A model generated the notes under the pieces. It did no database searches, was not told the DNA's origin, and saw only the letters and a program-made list of their open reading frames with translations. DNA of 64,000 bases from Streptomyces sp. 2114.4 (GTDB lineage: Bacteria; Actinomycetota; Actinomycetes; Streptomycetales; Streptomycetaceae): positions 682,001-746,000 of the forward strand of contig NZ_FYEY01000001.1 in NCBI RefSeq assembly GCF_900187385.1, written 5' to 3'. Both the position numbers and the translations under genes were made by a program. Shown here piece after piece: positions 57,881 to 64,000 of this stretch (positions within the stretch are counted from its first letter, which is position 1; each line of letters begins with the position of its first letter).

Positions 57881-58683
57881 GGCAGCAGCCAATCGATCGG
57901 GTGCTGCGCGGCCAGGTGGACGGCGCCAGTGACGGGCGTCATCGAGTCGAGGGCGTACGGCGGGCCGCCGGAGGCCGACCAGGCGTAGCCGGACGCGTTG
58001 TGCGGGGCGGCGTCGAGCTGTACCAGGACCGCGAGGGGCTGGCCGTGCTGCGAGAACTCCTCGCCGAGCTGGCTGTTGCCCAGGTAGGCGCCGATCCGCT
58101 GGCGGGTCTGGGCGGTCCTGCCGACGGCCTTGACCCGCCCGCGCAGGACGCCGTACTGCTGGCTCGGCACGGACTGGACGGTGAGGTCGACCAAGGCGCC
58201 GACGGGGACGGAGGCGCCGCTCTGGGCCGGGACGTACAGCGTGGCCGTCAGGGGGTCGCGGGCATGGGCGACGCGCTCCACGGAGGCGACATCGGCGCCG
58301 GTGGTGACGACGGAGCCGATCGTGGCGACCATCGTGGTCAGCCGGCCGGCGGCGAGCGTGCGGACGACGGTGGTGCCCCGGGCGGTGCGGACCTTCAGCA
58401 CCGGGGTGTTGGCGGCCACCCGCTTGCCCTCTTGGGCGAGCACTGCGGTGACCTGGCCCGATACGGGGCTCTGCAGGATGTAGCTGCCCTGCCCGTGGGT
58501 GAGGATTCCGGGCGCGCCGAGGGTGGACGACACGGTTCCGGTCACCGCCCATACGGACGCGGCGATCACGAACAGAACCGTGACGGTGAGCACGAGCCAG
58601 CCCTGGGGGCGGGCGAAGCGCACCGGAAGATCGATTTCCTCGGGCGACTGCAGCTTGGAAAGGGCCTGTTGGCGGAACTGCAC
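57877..58683 (-). CDS. HlyD-like/NHLM secretion adaptor protein
   Basis: A 268-residue membrane-fusion-type protein with a cytoplasmic N-terminus (KLQSPEEIDLPVRFARP), one TM helix (about 28-48), then biotinyl-lipoyl-like beta domains (SPVSGQVTAVLAQEGKRVAANTPVLKV, 'SGxV..v.v..G..V..G..l'). The start is GTG 58683. It is the first transporter gene after the peptide gene and overlaps the C39-ABC gene by 4 bp. In a Gram-positive host it would link the exporter to the cell wall side. Confidence 0.85.
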   Translation of the reverse strand: MQFRQQALSKLQSPEEIDLPVRFARPQGWLVLTVTVLFVIAASVWAVTGTVSSTLGAPGILTHGQGSYILQSPVSGQVTAVLAQEGKRVAANTPVLKVRTARGTTVVRTLAAGRLTTMVATIGSVVTTGADVASVERVAHARDPLTATLYVPAQSGASVPVGALVDLTVQSVPSQQYGVLRGRVKAVGRTAQTRQRIGAYLGNSQLGEEFSQHGQPLAVLVQLDAAPHNASGYAWSASGGPPYALDSMTPVTGAVHLAAQHPIDWLLP

Positions 58684-58833
58684 GACACTCTTCCCTCAAC
58701 TGCAATGGTCTGTCAGACGGGTGGCGGCGGCCGTGCGCCCCGGTCCCGGGCACAGCCAGGGATCCGGGGCACGCGGCCCGGCATGTCGGCAAGGAGGGGG
58801 CGCCGACCTGCCGTTGTCACCGTTCAAAGCCGG

Positions 58834-58854
58834 CTGTGCCGCTCAGCGGCACAG
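58834..58854 (-). terminator. Hairpin just after the precursor-peptide gene (leaky terminator)
   Basis: CTGTGCCGCT/AGCGGCACAG forms a 10-bp inverted repeat starting 7 nt past the peptide stop. Such a hairpin between a precursor gene and its transporter typically lets the peptide be made in excess. Confidence 0.65.
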
Positions 58855-58861
58855 AAGCGAC

Positions 58862-59089
58862 TCAGAGACCGGAGACCAGGCCCGTGGCGGTGTTGGCGAT
58901 GCCCGAGGCGTTGACGCCGGTGGCGCCGTCGACCAGGCCGGTGGCGGTGCCCACGGCGCCCGAGACCGGGGCGATGGAGTCAACGGTGTTGGTGGCGGTG
59001 CCGACCACGCCGTTGAGGAGGCCACCGGACACGTTGTCCAGGTCGGCGTCGGAGATTTCCTGGGTCTGAACCTGGGGGATGGAGTTCAT
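58862..59089 (-). CDS. Double-glycine-leader precursor peptide of the NHLM export locus
   Basis: A 75-residue peptide; GAAGGGAAACACC precedes ATG 59089. The leader (residues 1-23) ends ISDADLDNVSGG, an E/D-rich double-glycine leader of the type cut by C39 peptidases. The 52-residue core is Gly/Thr/Val/Ala-rich with no Cys, Lys, Arg or aromatic residues, and holds three near-repeats: VGTATNTVDS, VGTATGLVDG and ANTATGLVSG. Lack of Cys and of nearby LanM/YcaO/radical-SAM genes argues against lanthionine or azole products. It may be an unmodified, membrane-active or self-assembling peptide. Related Streptomyces peptides may be annotated as type A2 lantipeptides on leader similarity alone. Confidence 0.85.
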   Translation of the reverse strand: MNSIPQVQTQEISDADLDNVSGGLLNGVVGTATNTVDSIAPVSGAVGTATGLVDGATGVNASGIANTATGLVSGL

Positions 59090-59845
59090 GGTGTTTCCCT
59101 TCGATGAATATCTCGAAAAATGCTGCGTCCGAACCGTCCGGTGGGGTGGTCCGGCCGCGGCTGCGGCAGTCGGGTACCCGAAATCGGGAACCGATGGTGT
59201 GACTCCCGCGGTGCGAAGGATCAAAGCACGCGGGCGCGTTGCGCTGCTAATCGGAGAACCGCTGATCCGGACCCCAACGCCCCACTGAATTACCGGAAGT
59301 GCACGTGCATCCATGACTTGGTGGCAGCTTCTTCACAGGTTCTCCAGTTTCACTTTCAACTCATCGGTAACCGACCGTTCGGCGAACTGGACATTCCCGC
59401 ACCAAACTATTGATCCGCAGGTCAGCACGGGGATGGGCCACCGGAGACCGTGTGCCGACTGCGCTTTCGGTGTGCAGATTTTTTGAAGGCCGCCAATTTT
59501 TACGGCACCTGAGCACAGCACGGTCACGAAACTCCGGAGCACGCCCCGGGCGGGCCGCTCCGAATGTTGCAGAGGCATGAAATGTGCCCGATTCGCCCGG
59601 AGTTCATGGGCGGCATCGGGTGAGTTGCACGCATGGAACGGAATCATCAGAACTATACGTGCCCCATTCCCTGGAAACGGATCGAGTGACCGGAGAACGG
59701 ACATAACCGCATAACGCCGCGCCTTCGGAACGGTCGGTAATGGGCGATTTTGAGGGGCGCCACCGACAGCCCGGTGGCAGCCGCCCGCCGCGTACGGCAC
59801 CGTGAAAGGACACCGCGGGGCCGGCGCCCCGGGAAGGAGCCGTCC
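59090..59845. other. Long intergenic region upstream of the precursor peptide
   Basis: 756 bp, less GC-rich than the flanks (A/T-rich runs at 59305-59410 and 59480-59500). It must hold the minus-strand promoter of the peptide/export operon and the plus-strand promoter of the PHP gene. No ORF with a ribosome-binding site and no hairpin of note was found. A small RNA cannot be excluded. Confidence 0.4.
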
Positions 59846-60892
59846 GTGGACCCCGTCGAGGCGCTGGAGCGGATCGCGTTCCTGCTGGAGCGGCAGGGGG
59901 CGGTGAGTTACCGCGTCCAGGCGTTCCGCACGGCCGCGACGGTGGTCGGCGCGCTGCCCCCCGACGAGGCGCGGCGGCGCGCCCTGGACGGTTCGCTGGG
60001 GCAGGTCAAGGGGCTGGGCCCGAAGACCACCCGGGTGGTCGAGGAAGCGTTCGCCGGCGTACGACCCGTCTACCTGTCCCATCTGGAGGAGGAAGCGGGC
60101 GGACCGCTGGTCGAGGGCGAGCTGGGGCAGCGGCTCCGGCGGGCGCTGCGCGGTGACTGCCATCTGCACTCGGACTGGTCGGACGGCGGCAGCCCGGTCG
60201 AGGCCATGGCCCGCGCCGCCCGCGACCTCGGGCACGCCTGGTGTGTGCTGACCGACCACTCCCCCAGGCTCACCGTGGCCCGCGGGCTGACCGCCGAGCG
60301 GCTGCGCCGGCAGCTGTCGCTGGTGGCGGAGGTCAACCAGCGGCTGGCACCGTTCCGGCTGCTGACCGGCATCGAGTGCGACATCCTCGACGACGGCACC
60401 CTCGACCAGGAGCCGGAGCTGCTGGACCGGTTGGACGTGGTGGTCGCCTCGGTGCACTCCAAGCTGCGGATGGACAAGGCGCCGATGACCCGGCGGATGC
60501 TGGCCGCGGTCCGCAACCCGCTGGTGGACGTGCTCGGCCACTGCACCGGACGGCAGATCACCGGCAAGCTGCGCCCGGAGTCGCAGTTCGACGCCGCCGA
60601 GGTGTTCGCGGCCTGCGCCGAGCACCGTACGGCCGTCGAGATCAACTGCCGTCCCGACCGCTTCGATCCGCCGCGCCGGCTGCTTGGCCAGGCGCTCGCG
60701 GCGGGCACGCTCTTCGCCATCGACAGCGACGCCCATGCACCGGGCCAGCTGGACTGGCAGATCTACGGCTGTGCCCGCGCCGAGGAGTGTGGCGTACCTG
60801 CCGACCGGGTCATCAACACCTGGACGCAGCGCCAGTTGGCCACCTGGACCCGGACCGGCCGGACGCCGCGACGCGCCTCCGGGCCGGCCTGA
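59846..60892 (+). CDS. PolX-type HhH plus PHP phosphoesterase domain protein
   Basis: A 348-residue protein. The N-terminal ~75 residues are the helix-hairpin-helix region of family X polymerases (ALERIAFLLERQGAVSYRVQAFRTAA and VKGLGPKTTRVVEEAF); no nucleotidyltransferase domain follows. The rest is a PHP metal-dependent phosphoesterase: HLHSDWSDG, LTDHS, GIECDILDDG, ASVHS, GHCTGR, EINCRPDR and IDSDAHA supply His/Asp/Glu/Cys metal ligands. Such truncated PolX-PHP proteins may be DNA 3'-end repair nucleases. GTG 59846 follows GGAAGGAG. Confidence 0.88.
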   Translation: MDPVEALERIAFLLERQGAVSYRVQAFRTAATVVGALPPDEARRRALDGSLGQVKGLGPKTTRVVEEAFAGVRPVYLSHLEEEAGGPLVEGELGQRLRRALRGDCHLHSDWSDGGSPVEAMARAARDLGHAWCVLTDHSPRLTVARGLTAERLRRQLSLVAEVNQRLAPFRLLTGIECDILDDGTLDQEPELLDRLDVVVASVHSKLRMDKAPMTRRMLAAVRNPLVDVLGHCTGRQITGKLRPESQFDAAEVFAACAEHRTAVEINCRPDRFDPPRRLLGQALAAGTLFAIDSDAHAPGQLDWQIYGCARAEECGVPADRVINTWTQRQLATWTRTGRTPRRASGPA

Positions 60893-60900
60893 GCGGGCCG

Positions 60901-62298
60901 TCAGGCGGTGTGCGGCGCGGGGGCAGGAGCGCCGCCGGCGGGAGCGTCACCGGCGGGAGCCCCGCCGGCCGGAGCGCCGGTGGCGGGAGTGAGCCGCAGC
61001 ACCACGACATAGGCGACGACCACGGCGACGATCACCAGCGGCATCACCGTGAGCCCGCTCTTCCCCAGCAGCAGGGTGGCCAGCAGCACCGACGTCATCG
61101 GCAGCCGGAGCATCGCCACACACATGGCGCCCACACCCATCGCGAAGGCCGGGGTGAGCGAGAGGCCGGGCAGGTGGGCCAGCACGACGCCGCCGGCCGC
61201 GCCGAGGAACAGCGCGGGAAAGATGGGCCCACCGCGGAAGGCGCTCAGCGAGGCGCAGTACGCCAGGCCCTTGCACACGATGAGCAGCAGCAGCGCCGCC
61301 ACCGAGTAGCCCGCGCTGTCCCGGAACAGCGAACCGAGCGCCGACTGGCCCGAATAGAGCATTTCGGTGGCGGGCTTGCCGGTGGCCGCGGCGAACACCA
61401 CCGCCAAGGCGCCCACCACCAGGCCCATCACCATCGTGGCCGGTACCCGGTGGCGGACCACCCGCCCCTTCAGGAACAGCGAGAGCCGCCGTACGCCGGT
61501 CGCGACGAAGGCCGCGGCCACGCCGATGACCAGGGCCCAGCCGAACTCCGGCACCGTCGGCTGGGCGGCCGGGGGGACGTCGTGCAGCGCGAGGGAGTAC
61601 GTACCGAGCCCCGTCCAGTCCCCCAGACCCGTGAAGACCAGCGCACCGATCCCCGCCGCGAGCAGACCGGGCACCAGCAGCATCCCCAGCATCGGGCCGC
61701 CCAGCCCCGCCACCTCCATCAGGAGGAACGCGCCCAGCAGCGGGGAGCCGAGCAGTGCGCTCACCGCCGCGAAGCTGCCCGCGGCGCCCACCGCGGCGAC
61801 GCTCTGGGCGTTCAGGCCCCGGCCCAGCAGCCGTGCGGCGCCCGCGGCCAGTCCGCCGCCGAGCGCGATGAGCGGCGCCTCGGGGCCGAGCACCGCACCG
61901 AAGCTGAGGGAGGCCAGCGCCGCGAACACGATGCCGGGGAGCGCGGAGAGCGGGGGCGCACCGCTGAGCGCCAGCCCGTCGGCCGGCTCATGGCCGCCGT
62001 TGCCCGGCAGGTGACGGATGGCCAGGCCGACCAGCAGGCCGGCCACCACGAGCATCGGGACCGGCCACCACAGGGGCGTCCCGGCCAGGCCCAGCGCCCG
62101 CGGCAGGTCCGTGTAGATCAGTGGTTCCAGCTCGTGCACCAGCGCGAGGAAGCCGAACGCGACGGCACAGACCGGGAAGCCGACCACCGCCGCCACCAGC
62201 AGGAGCTTCAGATAGCCGCGGGTGCGCACCAGTGCGTAGGGATCCCGGTACACGGTGGCGGGAGTCTCGCCCGCCGGGCCGGTGGAGTCGGCTGACAT
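60901..62298 (-). CDS. ClC-family chloride channel/transporter
   Basis: A 465-residue polytopic membrane protein with ClC selectivity segments: GAVLGPEAPLIALGGG (the GxExP 'GREGP'-like region), GSPLLGAFLLME, FRGGPIFPALFLGAAGG and a helix-rich C-terminus. A Gly/Ala/Pro tail repeats GAPAGGAPAGDAPAGG. There are no CBS domains. Start ATG 62298. It converges on the PHP gene with only 8 bp between stops. Confidence 0.88.
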   Translation of the reverse strand: MSADSTGPAGETPATVYRDPYALVRTRGYLKLLLVAAVVGFPVCAVAFGFLALVHELEPLIYTDLPRALGLAGTPLWWPVPMLVVAGLLVGLAIRHLPGNGGHEPADGLALSGAPPLSALPGIVFAALASLSFGAVLGPEAPLIALGGGLAAGAARLLGRGLNAQSVAAVGAAGSFAAVSALLGSPLLGAFLLMEVAGLGGPMLGMLLVPGLLAAGIGALVFTGLGDWTGLGTYSLALHDVPPAAQPTVPEFGWALVIGVAAAFVATGVRRLSLFLKGRVVRHRVPATMVMGLVVGALAVVFAAATGKPATEMLYSGQSALGSLFRDSAGYSVAALLLLIVCKGLAYCASLSAFRGGPIFPALFLGAAGGVVLAHLPGLSLTPAFAMGVGAMCVAMLRLPMTSVLLATLLLGKSGLTVMPLVIVAVVVAYVVVLRLTPATGAPAGGAPAGDAPAGGAPAPAPHTA

Positions 62299-62413
62299 CG
62301 CCTCGCCTCCCTCGCCGCCGCCGTGCCGAGCCTGTCACGACCGGTCCGCCACGGCATGCCGGGCGCGTCCTCGGAGGCATGGCCATCCGGGTGAACCGGG
62401 CCGCGCGGTGGCC

Positions 62414-63322
62414 TCACCCCTGCGGCGCCGCCGTCTCCTTGAGGGCGGCCAGCACCGGGCGGAGCAACGGGTGTTCCTCGGCGCCGCGGCGTACGGCGGC
62501 GAAGACCCGGCGGGTGGGGGCGACGTCGTCGACGGGGCGGACCACCACGCCCGTGAGGTCCATGTCGCGCAGGGCCGAGCGGGGGACGAGGGCCACCCCC
62601 GCGGCGGCCGAGGCGAGGGCGACGACGGCCCGGAAGTCGTCGGAGGAATGCTCCAGCCGGGGCTCGAAACCGGCGTATTCGCAGGCCAGGACGACCACAT
62701 CATGGCAGGGGTTGCCGGGATAGGGGCCGATCCAGGGGTCCTCGGCGAGATCGGCCAGAGCCACCTGCGGCAGGCCGGCCAGGCGGTGGCCGGGCGGCAG
62801 CACGGCGTCGAACGGCTCGGCGTAGAGCGGGACCCGGGTCAGCCGCGGGTCGTCGGCGCGGGGCGCGCCCCGGTATTCGACGGCGACCGCCACGTCCACC
62901 TGCCGGTCCAGGACCATCAGCAGGCTGGCGTCGCCCTCGGCGTCCTGGACGCGGACCCGGATGCCGGGCGCGGTGCGGGTGAGCGCGGTGAGCGCGGGCG
63001 CGACGACCAGGCCGATGCCGGTGGCGAAGGCCGCGACGGTGACCGTGCCGGCCTCGCCCGAGCCGTAGGCGGCGAGCTCGGACTCGGCGCGCTCCAGCTG
63101 GGCGAGGACGGCGTTGGCGTGGGCGAGCAGGATGTCGCCCGCGGCGGTCAGCCGGACGCCGCGGGCGCTGCGTTCCACCAGGCGGTGGCCGGTCTCCGCT
63201 TCCAGGGCGGCGAGCTGCTGGGAGACCGCCGAGGGCGTGAGGTAGAGCGCGGCGGCCGCGGCGGTGACCGTTCGGTGGTCGGCCACCGCACGGAGGATGT
63301 GCAGCCGTCGTGCTTCGATCAT
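62414..63322 (-). CDS. LysR-family transcriptional regulator
   Basis: A 302-residue LTTR with N-terminal HTH (RRLHILRAVADHRTVTAAAAALYLTPSAVSQQLAALEAETGHRLVER) and a periplasmic-binding-type effector domain (AAFATGIGLVVAPALTAL...). It lies 35 bp downstream of kbl on the same strand, so it is probably co-transcribed with the threonine-degradation genes and may control them. Confidence 0.9.
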   Translation of the reverse strand: MIEARRLHILRAVADHRTVTAAAAALYLTPSAVSQQLAALEAETGHRLVERSARGVRLTAAGDILLAHANAVLAQLERAESELAAYGSGEAGTVTVAAFATGIGLVVAPALTALTRTAPGIRVRVQDAEGDASLLMVLDRQVDVAVAVEYRGAPRADDPRLTRVPLYAEPFDAVLPPGHRLAGLPQVALADLAEDPWIGPYPGNPCHDVVVLACEYAGFEPRLEHSSDDFRAVVALASAAAGVALVPRSALRDMDLTGVVVRPVDDVAPTRRVFAAVRRGAEEHPLLRPVLAALKETAAPQG

Positions 63323-63357
63323 GCTCCCAGTTTCGCAGGCCCCGCCGGTGCGGGGCG

Positions 63358-64000
63358 TCAGGCGCCCAGCGCGGACCGCGCGTCGATGAAGGCGTCGACC
63401 GCGCGGTGGACGTCCGCGGTGGAGTGGGCGGCGGACAGCTGTACGCGGATCCGCGCCTGGCCCTGCGGGACCACCGGGTAGGAGAAGCCGATGACGTAGA
63501 CGCCGCGCTCCAGCAGCAGCTCCGCCATCCGGGCCGCCTCGGCCGCGTCGCCGATCATGACGGGGGCGATGGCGTGGTCGCCCGGGAGGACGTCGAAGCC
63601 CTCCTCGGTCATCCGCGAGCGGAACAGCGCGGTGTTGGCGTGCAGCTGCTCGCGCAGGTCGCCGGCCGACTCCAGCAGGTCGAGCACCTTCAGCGAGGCG
63701 GCGGCGATCACCGGGGCGAGCGAGTTGGAGAAGAGGTACGGGCGCGAGCGCTGGCGCAGCAGCGCGACGATCTCGGCGCGGGCCGCGACATAGCCGCCGG
63801 AGGCGCCGCCGAGGGCCTTGCCGAGGGTGCCGGTGATGATGTCGACCCGGTCCATGACGTCATGGAGCTCGGGGGTGCCGCGGCCGCCGGGGCCGACGAA
63901 GCCGACCGCGTGCGAGTCGTCGACCATCACCATGGCGCCGTAGCGGTCGGCCAGGTCGCAGATCTCGCGCAGCGGCGCCACGTAGCCGTCCATGGAGAAC
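63358..64000 (-). CDS. kbl: Glycine C-acetyltransferase (2-amino-3-ketobutyrate CoA ligase), 5' part outside window
   Basis: The last ~213 residues of an alpha-oxoamine synthase. [20 protein letters not shown] holds the PLP-binding Asp/His, and [19 protein letters not shown] contains the Schiff-base Lys. The [17 protein letters not shown] wording is that of Kbl rather than of AONS or ALAS. It cleaves 2-amino-3-ketobutyrate with CoA to glycine and acetyl-CoA in threonine catabolism. The frame is open to the window edge. Confidence 0.9.
   Translation of the reverse strand, partial: FSMDGYVAPLREICDLADRYGAMVMVDDSHAVGFVGPGGRGTPELHDVMDRVDIITGTLGKALGGASGGYVAARAEIVALLRQRSRPYLFSNSLAPVIAAASLKVLDLLESAGDLREQLHANTALFRSRMTEEGFDVLPGDHAIAPVMIGDAAEAARMAELLLERGVYVIGFSYPVVPQGQARIRVQLSAAHSTADVHRAVDAFIDARSALGA

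Noticed and set aside
52459..57988. Very long plus-strand open frames opposite the NHLM transporter genes
   Set aside because: High-GC shadow frames; the true ABC and C39 motifs are on the minus strand.
58862..59089. Calling the NHLM peptide a lantibiotic
   Set aside because: The leader looks similar to LanA, but the core has no Cys and there is no LanB/C/M/KC gene in the window.

Overview
The window looks like chromosomal DNA of a Streptomyces or close relative. GC is very high and third positions are mostly G/C. GTG and TTG starts are common, and many genes overlap by 4 bp (ATGA/GTGA). A mycothiol-dependent formaldehyde dehydrogenase and several GntR/FCD regulators fit an actinomycete. I see no tRNA, rRNA, CRISPR array, insertion sequence or phage genes.

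Layout. 1-5 kb: the 3' part of a ClpC-type ATPase gene, small membrane and stress-type proteins, and a non-specific endonuclease. 5-10.5 kb: an NMT1/SsuA-type ABC importer divergent from a DcuS/CitA-type two-component system. 11-18.5 kb: a lipoprotein, a GNAT acetyltransferase, then an asparagine/aspartate block (GntR regulator, AnsP-like permease, asparaginase, aspartase) followed by a nitrilase-family amidase. 18.5-25 kb: a GntR gene, lutABC lactate oxidation, a divergent lactate permease and an LldR-like GntR gene, with three copies of GGTCNGACC in the control regions. 25.4-34.6 kb: a glycine-betaine-to-glycine demethylation locus (Rieske oxygenase, monomeric sarcosine oxidase, FAD/GcvT demethylase, mycothiol formaldehyde dehydrogenase, Rieske ferredoxin, ferredoxin reductase, FolD). 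34.8-43.2 kb: a Gln/Pro-rich protein, a flotillin with a small NfeD-like partner, a BenE transporter behind a 28-codon ORF, a His-rich secreted protein, and TetR/P450/ferredoxin. 43.3-49.3 kb: a probable copper island (Met/His-rich membrane protein, divergent ECF sigma and soluble zinc-finger anti-sigma, and a coupled operon of Met-rich peptide, CopA ATPase and PCuAC-like chaperone).

49.5-59.1 kb is the most interesting part. A cytochrome P450 gene, apparently frameshifted near its start, is translationally linked to an isonitrile (isocyanide) synthase of the PvcA/DIT1 family, which makes a compact two-gene natural-product locus. Next to it, on the other strand, is an NHLM/NHLP-type export system: HlyD-like protein, C39 peptidase-ABC, a second ABC protein and a cyclic-nucleotide-binding protein. 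It is led by a 75-residue peptide with a double-glycine leader and a Cys-free, repetitive, Gly/Thr/Val-rich core. No RiPP-modifying enzyme is visible.

The right end holds a PolX-HhH/PHP protein, a ClC channel, a LysR regulator and the 3' part of kbl (2-amino-3-ketobutyrate CoA ligase).

Repeats are a second theme. They include a large imperfect inverted repeat between convergent genes (about 33.2-33.74 kb), a short hairpin element inserted in frame inside the GcvT demethylase gene, several coding tandem repeats, a 26-bp perfect palindrome, and perfect terminator hairpins with stems of up to 33 bp.
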